Assembly: GCF_003240565.2 (NCBI RefSeq)
Contig: NZ_CP117256.1
Span: 248,001-312,000, forward strand
DNA from: Rhizobium tumorigenes
GTDB taxonomy: Bacteria > Pseudomonadota > Alphaproteobacteria > Rhizobiales > Rhizobiaceae
Direction of reading: 5' to 3'
Length of the DNA stretch: 64,000 nt
Below, piece by piece: positions 35,193-45,057 of the stretch. The stretch's first letter is position 1; every line of letters starts with the position of its first letter. Made by a program: the position numbers and the translations under genes. The notes under the pieces are model-generated. The model was not told the DNA's origin. It saw only the letters and a list, made by a program, of their open reading frames with translations, and made no database searches.

Positions 35193-38100
35193 TCACTCTC
35201 CTGCAGCCATTTGTAGGCCCACAACAGCCTGGTCTTGCTTTCGGCTTGTAAACTTCATCACGTAGACAAAGAAGACCGGTACGAAGAGTATTGCGAGGAG
35301 CGTCGCCGATATCATACCACCGAGGACGCCCGTGCCAATAGCAGTCTGGCTTGCCGACCCAGCCCCAGTGGCTATAGCTAAAGGGACAACGCCAAGTGAG
35401 AATGCAAGCGACGTCATCAAAATAGGCCTGAAACGGAGATGTGCTGCCTCGACCGCCGCGTCAAACGACGATTTTCCAGCAGCCCTTAGGTCTTTAGCGA
35501 ACTCGATAATTAGAATAGCGTTCTTCGCTGACAAACCCATGATCGTAATCAGGCCGACCTTGAAGTAGACGTCGTTTGGCATATCGCGCAGCATCACCGC
35601 GCCCACGGCCCCGATAACGCCGAGAGGGATGACGAGAAGCACTGAAATCGGGATGGCCCAGCTCTCATATAGTGCGGCCAGGCAGAGAAACACTAGCAGA
35701 ACGGAGAGGCCAAGAAGCATCGGAACTTGCGAGCCCGACTGGATCTCTTGCAGGGACTGGCCGCTCCACTCGTATCCAAAGCCTGCTGGAAGCGTTTGGG
35801 CGATGCGCTCGACCTCAGTGATGGCGTCACCCGATGAATACCCGCTTGCCGCCTGCCCGCTGAACCGGACTGCTGGGAAACCATTGTAGCCGACGATCTG
35901 TGCGGATCCCTTGGTGAATTCGTATCTCGAAAATGCGGAGATCGGTACCATCCCGCCCGCAGCGTTCCTGACGGTAAGTTTCATCACATCGAAGATAGTT
36001 CCACGCTTGTCTGCGTCCGCCTGCACAGTCACACGTTGCATGCGCCCAGAGTTTGGGAAGTCGTTGACGTAGGACGAGCCAAGGTTAGTGCTGATTGTCT
36101 GATTGATATCGGCGAATGTCACGCCATAAGTATTTGCTTTCTCGCGGTCGATTGTCAGCACAGTTTGCGGCGCGTCCGGAAGGCCCTCAACCATAACGCC
36201 TGCTAGAACGGAGCTTTTACGGGCCCCTGCCATGAATTGGTCGCGCGCCTCGTTCAGCGCTGCAGTCCCCAGATTTGCTCGGTCTTGAAGCCGGAATGCG
36301 AAGCCGTTGGTGCTACCCAGGCCGGAAATTGCTGGTGGTGACAATGCGAAGGCACTTGCATCCCTGATCATCTGGAAGCCGGCATTGAACTTTGCCGAAA
36401 GTGCCCGTGCCGACTGCGCGGCCGTCCTCTTGCTCCAATCCTTGAGAGTGATGAACGAGAGTCCTGCGTTTTCGCCCGATCCAGAGAAACTAAACCCGCT
36501 TATCGCGACGATACGCTCAACAGATGATTCTGAGGCGACGATTTTCTCCATGGCCTTGATGGAATCAAGCGTCCGTTCCGCTGTCGCGTCGGCTGGGCCC
36601 TGAACTTGAGCCAGCAACGTTCCCTGGTCTTCATCGGGTAAGAATGACGAAGGCAGTTGCAGGAACATCCACGCCGTCACCGCAGCCACGGCGAGGTACA
36701 CGATCATCACCCTGCCTACCCTTCGCAGAAGACATGCTACCCATCCGCTATACTTCTTCGAGCCACGGTCAAATCCTCGGTTGAACCATCCAAAGAAGCC
36801 CCTTTTTGTGTGAGAGTGACCTTTCTGGACAGGCTTAAGGAACGTCGCGCAAAGTGCCGGCGTCAGTGACAGGGCTAGGAACGCGGAGAAAAGAATGGAG
36901 GCGACCATCGTTAAAGAAAACTGCTTGTAAATCACGCCGACAGCGCCGGGGAAGAACGCCATAGGAACGAAGACGGCTGTCAAAACCAGTGTGATGCCAA
37001 TGACGGCCCCGCTGATCTGAGTCATCGCCTTCTTTGTCGCCTCCTTGGGTGAAAGCCCTTCTTCTGTCATGATCCGCTCGACATTTTCGACAACGACAAT
37101 CGCATCGTCCACCAGAATCCCAATGGCGAGGACCATGCCGAACATGGTGAGAACGTTGACGGAGAACCCAAGCACGTACATGATGCCGCAAGCACCGAGC
37201 AAAGCGATTGGCACTACGATGGTCGGAATGATCGTATAGCGAAAGTTCTGGAGGAAGAGGAACATCACGGCGAATACGAGAACCATTGCCTCGACAAGCG
37301 TCATCAGCACCTGTTCGATAGAGATGTTGACGAACGGCGTGGTGTCGTAGGGAATGGAATATTCAATATCACTTGGAAATGAGGGTGCAAGTTCGGTCAG
37401 GCGAGCCCTGATGGCGGTGGCCGTCTTCAGCGCATTGCCGCCAGGGGCAAGTTCTATGGAAGCGCCAGCGGCAGGCTTGCCATTGATGCGAACCGATGTC
37501 GAATAGCTATCGGCACCGACTTCAATTCGTGCCACGTCGCTAAGTCGAACAGTTGAGCCGTCAGTTTCCGCGCGAAGCACGATCTTACCGAATTCCTCCG
37601 GCGTGGTGAGTTGGCCTTTGATCAATAGGGAGCCTGTCGTGCGGCGATCCGGCAAAGATGGGGACGTGCCAAGACGGCCAGCAGCGACCTGCGCATTTTG
37701 GGCTTGGATGGCTGCTGTAACATCGGCGGGTGTCAGATTAAGGCCAAGCAGTTTGTCTGGGTCAAGCCACACACGCATGGCGCGCTCGCCACCAAAGAGT
37801 TGGGCGTTGCTGACACCAGTGACACGGCGCAACTCATTGGCAATGTTTCGGCTCATGTAATCGCTGAGAGAAATACCGTCGGTCGAACCACTTTTAGAGG
37901 TTAGCGCCACCAAAAGCAGCGTTCCGCCTCCCGCTGTTTCGACGTTTATTCCTTGTTGGACAATCGACGGCGGAAGCCTGGCTTCGACCCGTTTGATGCG
38001 GTTTTGGACGTCGACGGCCGCCGTTTCAGGAACCGTTCCCGGCTCGAATGTCACAGTAATCTTGATCGAACCAGCCGCGTCGGATGTTGATTCATAATAG

Positions 38101-38327
38101 AGCAGCCCAGGAACGCCATTCAGTTCCTCCTCCATCAAGCGTGTCACGCCCTCGTAAGTATCTTCCGGGGATGCGCCCGGATAGGTAGCCGTGACGGTGA
38201 TTTGAGGCGGCGCTACATCCGGATACTGGGAAATAGGAAGCAGGAAGAGCGAGATTGCGCCACCGAGCATAATTGCGATGGCGAGAACCCAAGCAAAGAC
38301 TGGACGTTCGATAAAGAAGGCTGGCAT
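35193..38327 (-). CDS. RND (HAE1) multidrug efflux pump
   Basis: A 1044-residue AcrB/MexB-type inner-membrane pump that exports amphiphiles by proton antiport. It starts MPAFFIERPVFAWVLAIAIM, the standard RND opening; ATG 38325-38327 is preferred over an upstream in-frame start for this reason. The TM4 proton-relay aspartates appear in LAIGILVDDAIVVVENVERIM (about 400-420), and a second repeat starts near residue 545. The adaptor gene ends five bases upstream, so the two form one operon. The reading frame is intact throughout. The nearby two-component system could regulate it. Confidence 0.96.
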   Translation of the reverse strand: MPAFFIERPVFAWVLAIAIMLGGAISLFLLPISQYPDVAPPQITVTATYPGASPEDTYEGVTRLMEEELNGVPGLLYYESTSDAAGSIKITVTFEPGTVPETAAVDVQNRIKRVEARLPPSIVQQGINVETAGGGTLLLVALTSKSGSTDGISLSDYMSRNIANELRRVTGVSNAQLFGGERAMRVWLDPDKLLGLNLTPADVTAAIQAQNAQVAAGRLGTSPSLPDRRTTGSLLIKGQLTTPEEFGKIVLRAETDGSTVRLSDVARIEVGADSYSTSVRINGKPAAGASIELAPGGNALKTATAIRARLTELAPSFPSDIEYSIPYDTTPFVNISIEQVLMTLVEAMVLVFAVMFLFLQNFRYTIIPTIVVPIALLGACGIMYVLGFSVNVLTMFGMVLAIGILVDDAIVVVENVERIMTEEGLSPKEATKKAMTQISGAVIGITLVLTAVFVPMAFFPGAVGVIYKQFSLTMVASILFSAFLALSLTPALCATFLKPVQKGHSHTKRGFFGWFNRGFDRGSKKYSGWVACLLRRVGRVMIVYLAVAAVTAWMFLQLPSSFLPDEDQGTLLAQVQGPADATAERTLDSIKAMEKIVASESSVERIVAISGFSFSGSGENAGLSFITLKDWSKRTAAQSARALSAKFNAGFQMIRDASAFALSPPAISGLGSTNGFAFRLQDRANLGTAALNEARDQFMAGARKSSVLAGVMVEGLPDAPQTVLTIDREKANTYGVTFADINQTISTNLGSSYVNDFPNSGRMQRVTVQADADKRGTIFDVMKLTVRNAAGGMVPISAFSRYEFTKGSAQIVGYNGFPAVRFSGQAASGYSSGDAITEVERIAQTLPAGFGYEWSGQSLQEIQSGSQVPMLLGLSVLLVFLCLAALYESWAIPISVLLVIPLGVIGAVGAVMLRDMPNDVYFKVGLITIMGLSAKNAILIIEFAKDLRAAGKSSFDAAVEAAHLRFRPILMTSLAFSLGVVPLAIATGAGSASQTAIGTGVLGGMISATLLAILFVPVFFVYVMKFTSRKQDQAVVGLQMAAGE

Positions 38328-38332
38328 CGAAA

Positions 38333-39511
38333 TTATCCCTCTTTCTTTGCGGAGGAGCTTGTCGAAGCTATCCCGGGCCATGGCTCGGCCTTGACAGACG
38401 CGCCGGGGGCAATCCTCTGAAATCCATCCACCACGACCCTGTCGCCTGTTGCCAAACCCTTGACGACAACCCAGCGGCCTTCAATAATCCAGCCGAGCGT
38501 CACGTCGCGAACTTCGATTTTGCCTTTAGCGTCGACAATATAGAGCTGAGGTTTTCCGGCAGTATCACGTTGCACTGCTTGCTCCGGAACAGCGAATGCG
38601 CCTTCCAGGGAGCCCTGCTGGAGTTTTGAGCGAACATACATGCCCGGAAGCAGGTTGTGTTCCGGATTTGGAAACTCGCCCCTAAGGATCAATTGCCCAG
38701 TCTGGGCGTTCACGCTTGCCTCAGAAAACAACAGCTTGCCTTCGTGTGGGTACGCACTGCCCTGCTCCGTCACGAGCTTCATGGCTACCCTCTCCCGACC
38801 CACCTCCTTAAGATGACCCGTCTTAATAGCATTTCGTAATAGTATCAATGTGTCGGCGGGCTGGGTGAAGTCAGCGTAGATCGGATCAATCTGTTGGATT
38901 GTCGCCATTACGTCTGAGGTTGGGCTGACCAACGTGCCCTCGGTGATGAGAGCGCGACCGATCGTGCCGGTGATGGGAGCCTTGACCTGCGTATACTGAA
39001 GGTCGAGCTCGGCCGAGCGCAAATCCGCTTCCGCTCGGGAAACATCGGCGTTGCTCTGGGCCAGCGTCGCGATTGCCGTCTCACTGTCATCTGCGCTGGT
39101 AACGCCCTTTTGCTGAAGCTGTGTTTGCCTGTCTGACTTTTGGGAGGCCAATTTTCGAGCAGCTACCGCGCTGTCAACAGCTGCTTGCGCTGAATCAACC
39201 TTGGCCTGAAATGGAGCCGGGTCAATCACATAAAGGAGGTCACCTTGTTTGACACCAGCTCCCTGCTCGAAAACCCGTTTCAGCACCAGCCCAGTCACGC
39301 GCGGGCGGACGTCAGCAGTAACCATCGAGGCAACACGCCCCGGCAATTCACTGACGACCGGTAGAGTTTGCGGCCTCACCTCTACAACGGACACAGGCGT
39401 CGGTGGCGCCGCGGCGGCTTTCGTAGTGGCATCCTCGTTGCTGCAGGCCGTTATAGAGAGGGCGACGCACGCCCATAATGCAGTCCGCGTTACTGACATA
39501 GATAACGACAT
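38333..39511 (-). CDS. RND periplasmic adaptor lipoprotein (AcrA/MexA type)
   Basis: A 392-residue membrane fusion lipoprotein. The signal peptide ends in the lipobox LSITAC (Cys23), so it is anchored by lipid. VRPRVTGLVLKRVFEQGAGV (about 67-86) and the later YTQVKAPITGTIGRALI hold the lipoyl halves around a coiled-coil hairpin (about 100-165); the C-terminal beta-barrel and membrane-proximal domain end near 375. It is directly upstream of the RND pump and would bridge it to an outer-membrane channel, which is not encoded here. Confidence 0.95.
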   Translation of the reverse strand: MSLSMSVTRTALWACVALSITACSNEDATTKAAAAPPTPVSVVEVRPQTLPVVSELPGRVASMVTADVRPRVTGLVLKRVFEQGAGVKQGDLLYVIDPAPFQAKVDSAQAAVDSAVAARKLASQKSDRQTQLQQKGVTSADDSETAIATLAQSNADVSRAEADLRSAELDLQYTQVKAPITGTIGRALITEGTLVSPTSDVMATIQQIDPIYADFTQPADTLILLRNAIKTGHLKEVGRERVAMKLVTEQGSAYPHEGKLLFSEASVNAQTGQLILRGEFPNPEHNLLPGMYVRSKLQQGSLEGAFAVPEQAVQRDTAGKPQLYIVDAKGKIEVRDVTLGWIIEGRWVVVKGLATGDRVVVDGFQRIAPGASVKAEPWPGIASTSSSAKKEG

Positions 39512-39709
39512 GGAATGTCCCCAGGTGAAGCTTTATGGAGAGAAGTCAGGCCACATCAACCAAAAACAAGATAAACGAGACAGTATCGTTTTCTGGATGA
39601 GAAAATGGTTTCTGAATTCAGCGGGTAGAGGCACCAGGGCCATATTCAAACAAACACTATCGCTGGCGATTTCAAGTACGACCGTCAACGGCTTAACGAT
39701 TAGCCGCTG

Positions 39710-40390
39710 CTAATTCTCAGGCATCACTAGCGGCTTTGCCATTTGATCAATTAGAGAGTCTGCTCCCCTTTCGATGCCAATTTTTGAACCCTTCAAGCGC
39801 ACAAACGTCGCACCAGCGTTCATTGCCATCGGATATTGCTTGGTGACGTAAGAAGACAACAGGCGACTGGTACTGGAATCGTAAATCTCAACGGCGTAGC
39901 TCACTGACCCAGCCATTGTCCCTTCCCGGCCTCGAACGGCCTGCGCAGTGTTGACCACGACGCCGCCGACATCCAAATGTGAGAGCGGTCCGAGAATGGG
40001 TGTGGTGTCCTTCGCTCCGGTCAGCGTCAGGTGCAGTCTAACGGTCTGGGGACCAGGGCTCTTGACAACTGCAAACCTCGTCTTCAGTCGCGACGTAAAG
40101 ACATTCTGCATGTAGTCGGCAAGGACCGACTTGTCAGCGTTTGTGAGCTTGACGAACTGATTGTCCTCACCCCGGTAAATGGTGACCGGATCAATGATGA
40201 TCTTGGTGTACTGCCGCCAGTCAACGGTAGTTGAGAAGCGGTACGGCACCCGACCAGATTTGTCCTCGGTGTTTGAGCGAAGCTGAGACCTAGATGCAAG
40301 TCCTGAGTAGGGCGTCGGATCTGCCGTGGTGCACCCAGATATGATAGAAGACAACGCGGCTAGCGAAATGGCGAATAATAGAGTTTTCAA
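39710..40390 (-). CDS. DUF3313-like lipoprotein
   Basis: A 226-residue predicted lipoprotein: LKTLLFAISLAALSSIISGC gives a signal peptide with Cys20 as the lipidated residue. The body contains WRQYTKIIIDPVTIYRGEDN and VRLHLTLTGAKDTTPILGP, features of DUF3313 outer-membrane-associated lipoproteins. The frame is open another 70 codons upstream without family-like sequence, so the start is placed at TTG 40388-40390, which has GGAG seven bases before it. It follows the RND adaptor-pump pair on the same strand but about 200 bases upstream of it, so it may be an accessory of that efflux system. Function is unknown. Confidence 0.75.
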   Translation of the reverse strand: MKTLLFAISLAALSSIISGCTTADPTPYSGLASRSQLRSNTEDKSGRVPYRFSTTVDWRQYTKIIIDPVTIYRGEDNQFVKLTNADKSVLADYMQNVFTSRLKTRFAVVKSPGPQTVRLHLTLTGAKDTTPILGPLSHLDVGGVVVNTAQAVRGREGTMAGSVSYAVEIYDSSTSRLLSSYVTKQYPMAMNAGATFVRLKGSKIGIERGADSLIDQMAKPLVMPEN

Positions 40391-40624
40391 ATGTTGGCTC
40401 CAAGGTCGATGGCATCTCTGCCGTGGCCAACTTAGCTGTCTGAATGTTGCGGTGTTATTTGAAATGTTCAAAAATGTTCGACAGAAAGATTTGTGCATTT
40501 CCCGGCAGTCCAGGTGCGTGGCAGCACGACACCGTAATCTGTTCAAAACGCCGAAGTACATACGTTGGAAGTAAGATGTTGCCCCCTGGGAGCTATACAT
40601 CCCCAGCCTCAGCGTGTGACTTAC

Positions 40625-40990
40625 CTACCCTTCGTAATACTTCCGCATGTCCTCTGGTGGCGTGGTGATAGCGAGATAAACCAAAGCTTCCTCTCCAGTA
40701 TTTTCAATACCATGAACGACGCATGGCGGTGTCCTAACGATTTCACCGGCACTGAGAGGGATGGATTGGTCGTCTTCAAGCAACAGCATTCCTTGGCCAG
40801 CTTCTATCAACCAAGTCTGTTCTGAGTTGGGGTGACTATGTCGAGCTGAAACTGCGCCTGGCTTCATGGTCACTCTGGTGATGGTCACCTGTGCGTCTGG
40901 GGAATTATCCTGACATAGGATTTGCTCAGATTTTTTTCCCTGATTTCGCAAAACTACAGACTTTTCGACTGCGAGAATTTGAACTTTCAG
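40625..40990 (-). CDS. Small cupin-domain protein
   Basis: A single-domain cupin of about 108-121 residues. Cupin motif 1 is visible as MKPGAVSARHSHPNSEQTWLIEAG with the His-x-His and Glu metal ligands; motif 2 is IPLSAGEIVRTPPCVVHGIEN with the second His. The first conventional start in frame is TTG 40949-40951, but an AGGAG box lies six bases before an in-frame CTG at 40988-40990 and the intervening codons look coding, so a CTG start is possible. The protein would bind a metal and act as a small dioxygenase, isomerase or sensor. No partner gene is obvious. Confidence 0.8.
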   Translation of the reverse strand: MKVQILAVEKSVVLRNQGKKSEQILCQDNSPDAQVTITRVTMKPGAVSARHSHPNSEQTWLIEAGQGMLLLEDDQSIPLSAGEIVRTPPCVVHGIENTGEEALVYLAITTPPEDMRKYYEG

Positions 40991-41118
40991 TTTGATCTCC
41001 TGTCAAACGCCTAACCTGTTACCCGCATTACCGTAATCGCCGATAGACTAGATACTTCTTACACATTGCTTCGTCCTCCGTAAATCGAGCAAAACGCCTA
41101 ATCACGGGATGGAGGGAT

Positions 41119-41694
41119 TTACCGCTTTGCTTCGTTGATCGAGTGAATGATTTCCCCTGTTGATCGCACACGCGCGATTGCTGGAAAAATTCTGTGGACT
41201 GTAAACTCGTGCATTTCTCTACTTAGGCTTGAGCATCCGTCCTCCGCAATTATGACTGAGTACCCGTGCTGCCACGCCTCGCGTGCTGTGCTTTCGACAC
41301 CAAAATTTGTGGCAATCCCAGCTATTATGACGGCTGTGATACCGCCCCTGTTTAGCAATATATCTAATTCAGTGTCGTGAAACGCGCCCCATTGGCGCTT
41401 GGTCACGACAGGTCCGCTCAAGCTGCATACAGCCCACGAAAATTCGGAAAAACGTAGTGGTAGCGGGTCTGGCATCCGACTCTGCGCGTCTGTCGGTTGG
41501 CCCGGCAGTTTGGAAAAGTCCATTTTGACGCGAACCGTCAAACCGCCGAATGACGCGACCGCCTTGGCGAGAGCTGCAGCATTTGTCACCACAGTTTCAG
41601 AAGAGTGCGGCGCAATTGCTCTTTGCAATATGCCTTCCTGCAGGTCTATGACCAAAAGCGCGGTGGTCGACGGCGCCAATACAATGTGCCTCAA
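41119..41694 (-). CDS. Isochorismatase-family hydrolase lacking the usual cysteine
   Basis: A 191-residue isochorismatase-fold protein. Catalytic Asp17 (VIDLQEG) and Lys99 (VTKRQWGAF) are present, but the position that is Cys in nicotinamidase-like members is Gly132 (GIATNFGVESTAR). That pattern is found in true isochorismatases such as EntB and in some uncharacterised relatives, so vinyl-ether hydrolysis or an unknown reaction is more likely than amide hydrolysis. Start is TTG 41692-41694 with AGGAG six bases upstream. It stands alone between the cupin and the histidine kinase. Confidence 0.87.
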   Translation of the reverse strand: MRHIVLAPSTTALLVIDLQEGILQRAIAPHSSETVVTNAAALAKAVASFGGLTVRVKMDFSKLPGQPTDAQSRMPDPLPLRFSEFSWAVCSLSGPVVTKRQWGAFHDTELDILLNRGGITAVIIAGIATNFGVESTAREAWQHGYSVIIAEDGCSSLSREMHEFTVHRIFPAIARVRSTGEIIHSINEAKR

Positions 41695-41913
41695 GACTGA
41701 CTCCTATTAAAGCAATTATCCGGTCGCCAATCGTGTGAGTGCGAATCGTTACCTGTCAATACAACCTGTTTGTCATGGCAGGAATATATCACATCGTGCA
41801 ACAGCACCCCCTCAACCCCATATTCAGCAAAGCCTGCCAATCTTTATCCGAATTCGCCCAAGCCTCTTGCGAGCGCCTTTTATTCGGTCGCAGCCCCAAC
41901 TGTATGGGAGCTT

Positions 41914-43245
41914 CTATTTTGGGACAACCGGAAGGCATATAACAATTATTAGGCCGTGCGGCACGCCGTCAGAGAGAGAGAAGCGACCGGAGTGGCCTTT
42001 AACCACGATACCTTGCGCGATCGTAAGACCAAGACCAAGCCCTCTTTTTGCGCCAATTTGGCGGGATTCATCTGCCTTAAAGAATGGTTCCAACACTTTT
42101 TCCTTGAGTTCGTCCGGTAGGCCGGGGCCGTTGTCACAAACGCGAATTTCGACCTCACCCTGATCATTCGTATTGAGTCTCAGTTCTATGCGTGCCGCGT
42201 AGCGGGATCCATTCTCAATTAAATTTGTCAATGCTCGGGTCAAAGCTTGAGGCTTGCAGGTGTGGGTCAATTTTCTGGGGCCTATATAATCAACGTCAAT
42301 CCCTGCATCTTGAAAGTCGGAAGCGATTGTTTGTAGCAGACTGGAGAGGTCGACTTTGCGCGCTTTCTCAGTATCAGACGGATCATTAAAATATGCCAGG
42401 CATTCGTCCACCATAAACACCAATGTAGTAACATCGGTCAGCATAAGATGCCTGAGTTCGGGCTCGAAGCAACGCTCGATACGCATCTTCAGTCGGGTCA
42501 GCGGCGTTCTTAGATCATGCCCTACGGAGCTGAGAACGCGGGTACGGTATTCTACCATGCTTTGGATCCTGTTACGCATTACGTTCAGCGATTCCGCCAA
42601 GCTACGGATCTCCAATGCGCCGTCCGCTTCGAACGGCTCATGAGTATCGTCATCCATACTCACACGCTTTGCCGCCGCCGCGAACCGCCGCAAAGGGTTG
42701 GTGATCAGCAAGCCGCTAAAATAGGCGAGAACAAGCAAAGGAACTACAATCTTTAAAAGCCCGCTGGCGACGGCCGGCGCAAACCAGACTTCAGCGGGAA
42801 ACACTGGTATCCGGAAAACAAGAACACGCCCATAGTCAACGCGCACTGCCAGCACATTCGGCTTGGCTTGCGCGGAGAACAAGTGCTTGATTGATGTCAG
42901 TATATTTCCGGCCGTTAGCGCTTTAGCTCGCGAAACGAGTTCTTCATGGGAAAGAATATTTCCTTGCCAGGTTAACTGCTCTTCCGCCGGCAACTTTTCG
43001 ACAGCAACATCCATGCTCGCCGCCGCAGCAAGAACAGCATCCTCTTGCTGCAGTGTTTTAGCATCTTTGAACTGTAGGAACAGTGCTTCTGCTCTTCCGG
43101 CGAACAGCCCATTCTGAAACTCGCGATCTTGCCGGCCGTAAATGAAAGGCTCTGTAAACATGGCAACTATCGAAACCAAAATAACGAGCATAGTCGCTAG
43201 AATGAGTATCTGCCGTTGTATGGAGGCTCTTCGAAGGTTTCTCAA
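41914..43245 (-). CDS. Two-component sensor histidine kinase (EnvZ-like)
   Basis: A 443-residue membrane kinase. Two membrane helices (about 12-30 and 158-180) bracket a periplasmic domain of about 125 residues. HAMP-like sequence follows (LITNPLRRFAAAAKRV), then the phospho-acceptor His243 in SSVGHDLRTPLTRLKMRIER, and the HATPase domain with NLIENGSRYA (N box), VCDNGPGLP (G1) and GLGLGLTIAQGIV (G2). Its start overlaps the response-regulator stop by four bases, so both are made together. The signal is unknown; proximity to an RND pump suggests envelope stress or a toxic compound. Confidence 0.93.
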   Translation of the reverse strand: MRNLRRASIQRQILILATMLVILVSIVAMFTEPFIYGRQDREFQNGLFAGRAEALFLQFKDAKTLQQEDAVLAAAASMDVAVEKLPAEEQLTWQGNILSHEELVSRAKALTAGNILTSIKHLFSAQAKPNVLAVRVDYGRVLVFRIPVFPAEVWFAPAVASGLLKIVVPLLVLAYFSGLLITNPLRRFAAAAKRVSMDDDTHEPFEADGALEIRSLAESLNVMRNRIQSMVEYRTRVLSSVGHDLRTPLTRLKMRIERCFEPELRHLMLTDVTTLVFMVDECLAYFNDPSDTEKARKVDLSSLLQTIASDFQDAGIDVDYIGPRKLTHTCKPQALTRALTNLIENGSRYAARIELRLNTNDQGEVEIRVCDNGPGLPDELKEKVLEPFFKADESRQIGAKRGLGLGLTIAQGIVVKGHSGRFSLSDGVPHGLIIVICLPVVPK

Positions 43246-43976
43246 ATTACCCGCTCAACTCGAGATGCGAATAAATAACCGCCAAGCCGGACGGTCTTGA
43301 TAAAGGTCGGATCTTTCAGGTTTGGCTCAATCTTCTGTCGCACGCGACTGATGTGTGCATCAATGCTGCGCTCAACTGGCCCAGCAGATCCTGCATGTGT
43401 CATTGAAAGGAGCTGTTCGCGATTGAGCACCTTGTTTGGATGGGAGCAGAATGCCAGAAGGATTTCGAATTCGGCTGTCGTCATGGATACCTGCACCCCA
43501 TCCGGATCTTGTAGCTGTCGACTTTTCGGGTCGATGCGCCAGCCTGAAAACGTCATTGGGGCAAGATCAGGCTCAGCCTCCCGTCCGCGTGCGCTTCGTC
43601 TCAAGATGCTTTTGATCCGCGCCATCAGTTCACGCGAATTAAATGGCTTGGTAACGTAGTCATCAGCTCCAAGCTCTAATCCCAGAACTCGATCAATGTC
43701 TTCCCGCATCGCTGTTAGCATCAGTATTGGCAGAGAACTTGACGAACGGAGCCGTCTGCAAATGCTAAACCCGTCCTCACCGGGAAGCATTGCGTCAAGC
43801 ACGATAAGGTCGAAAGAATGGTGAAGCAAAAGCTTGTCCATGTCCGCGCCGCTGCCTGCAGACATTGCTTGGAAGCCGCCTCCCCTAATCAGCTCAACAA
43901 GCATGTCGGCGATGGCTAAGTCATCTTCAACGACGAGCACGTTGGTCTGATCCGAGATCGCCATTTCATATGCCAT
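43242..43976 (-). CDS. OmpR-family response regulator
   Basis: A 244-residue regulator. The receiver domain has VVEDD (acidic pocket), phospho-acceptor Asp61 (LIVLDAMLPGEDG), Thr/Ser switch (LTAMRE) and Lys (VTKPFNSRELMARI). A winged-helix OmpR DNA-binding domain covers about residues 140-240 (TTAEFEILLAFCSHPNKVLN, then SIDAHISRVRQKIEP). Several ATGs are close together at the start; 43976 is the longest, and MAISDQTNVL is also possible. It is the first gene of the regulator-kinase pair. Target genes are not evident, but the RND operon on the same strand is a fair guess. Confidence 0.93.
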   Translation of the reverse strand: MAYEMAISDQTNVLVVEDDLAIADMLVELIRGGGFQAMSAGSGADMDKLLLHHSFDLIVLDAMLPGEDGFSICRRLRSSSSLPILMLTAMREDIDRVLGLELGADDYVTKPFNSRELMARIKSILRRSARGREAEPDLAPMTFSGWRIDPKSRQLQDPDGVQVSMTTAEFEILLAFCSHPNKVLNREQLLSMTHAGSAGPVERSIDAHISRVRQKIEPNLKDPTFIKTVRLGGYLFASRVERVI

Positions 43977-44580
43977 ATTGGGGTATTCTGCCTTTGACTG
44001 AATTGCGAGTCCAGCATTATGCCACCAGGCACGCAGCTAGTCATTTCGTTTTGTTTTCCGCGCCCGACTGCCCTTGTCGCGCTCGATACATCAGGAGCGT
44101 TAACGATCCGACGCCTCAAGCTGCATGTACAATCTCAGCGTATTTCTCAGTAGTTACCGCGAAAGCCGCCGGCTGTTGCATGAAATTACATTTGAAGATG
44201 TTGAGATATGTTGTTGGAGGTGGGGAGGATGCCTCGAATTACGACGATAGATTGATCTCGCCGCGTTTCTCAATGCCGATGAGAACCGTTGATTGTCGCA
44301 AGCTCTCCCGACCACCAGGCGAAAGAATGCAGTGAGTAGCAGCGCTGACGCGTAGCGCCGCAACAGGACGCTATCATTAATTCCGCTATAGAAGGCAAAA
44401 CCAGCATTTGCCGAGGTGCCCGACGGTGACAAGGAGAAATAGTGCCGTAATCACGTATCCACTTATTGAAGCCGCTCCTATCGCCCAGAACACAACGATA
44501 CATACCCCATACAGTAGAATCTCCCCCTTCAGTGCCGAAATCGGAAACGTATCCAAAGTCGAAGGAGACGCAAAATCGAT
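43977..44580. other. Intergenic region before the nested insertion cluster
   Basis: About 600 bases with only short, overlapping frames on both strands and no ribosome-binding site next to any of them. It ends at the 8-bp target duplicate TTCTAAAG that marks the left edge of the IS256-family element. Confidence 0.4.
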
Positions 44581-44686
44581 TTTCTAAAGGATCGTGTCCC
44601 AGCGCGTGGTGTATCTGGGTTTCATAGCCATCGGTGTTTTCCGGTAGGGTCGGGTTGCTTATGACCAACCTGAAGGACACCACCGA

Positions 44687-44892
44687 TGACCGACGACATG
44701 ATGAACCTGCGCTCGCTTGTTGAGAAGAGAGCCGATGCGGATTTCCTGCGCGAGATGATTGGCTTTGCCGCCGAGAAGCTGATGGCACTGGAAGTTGGGG
44801 CCGCGACGGGTGCTGGCTATGGCGAGAAGACAGCGCTTCGTCTCGCCCAGCGCAATGGCTACCGCGATCGCGACTGGGAAACGCGAGCCGGA
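44687..44892 (+). pseudogene. IS256-family transposase, N-terminal piece
   Basis: Starts at ATG 44687 ([20 protein letters not shown]), the normal beginning of rhizobial mutator-type transposases, and runs to DRDWETRAG, where the frame jumps into the element's own right terminus and stops (DRVP-stop). The text that should follow ([10 protein letters not shown]) is at 49733-49704 on the opposite strand. Confidence 0.9.
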
Positions 44893-44961
44893 GATCGTGT
44901 CCCGTAGCGTGGTGTAGCTTTTGACATCCACGGCATATCCCGGTCTTGGCCGGAGGGAATA

Positions 44962-45057
44962 TCAACGAGCCACTGCTGGCATGCTGATGAGGGGATCATC
45001 GCTCATTTGGGCGATTGTTTCCAGCGTCATATAGCGGGACCGCTGGACGGCCCATTT
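44962..45057 (-). pseudogene. IS256-family transposase, C-terminal tail
   Basis: Minus-strand text KWAVQRSRYMTLETIAQMSD, then DPLISMPAVAR and a TGA stop at 44962-44964, is the end of the mutator-type transposase. It is separated from the preceding piece by the IS110 element; removing 45058-46429 joins it as EQND-KWAVQRSR without loss of a base. Confidence 0.88.

Noticed and set aside
40440..40500. Repeated TGTTC words upstream of the DUF3313 gene, considered as an operator
   Set aside because: The words are short and irregularly spaced; too weak to call.
44154..44965. Overlapping minus-strand frames between the response regulator and the IS cluster
   Set aside because: They run across the IS256 left tip and the TTCTAAAG target duplicate, so they cannot be native genes.
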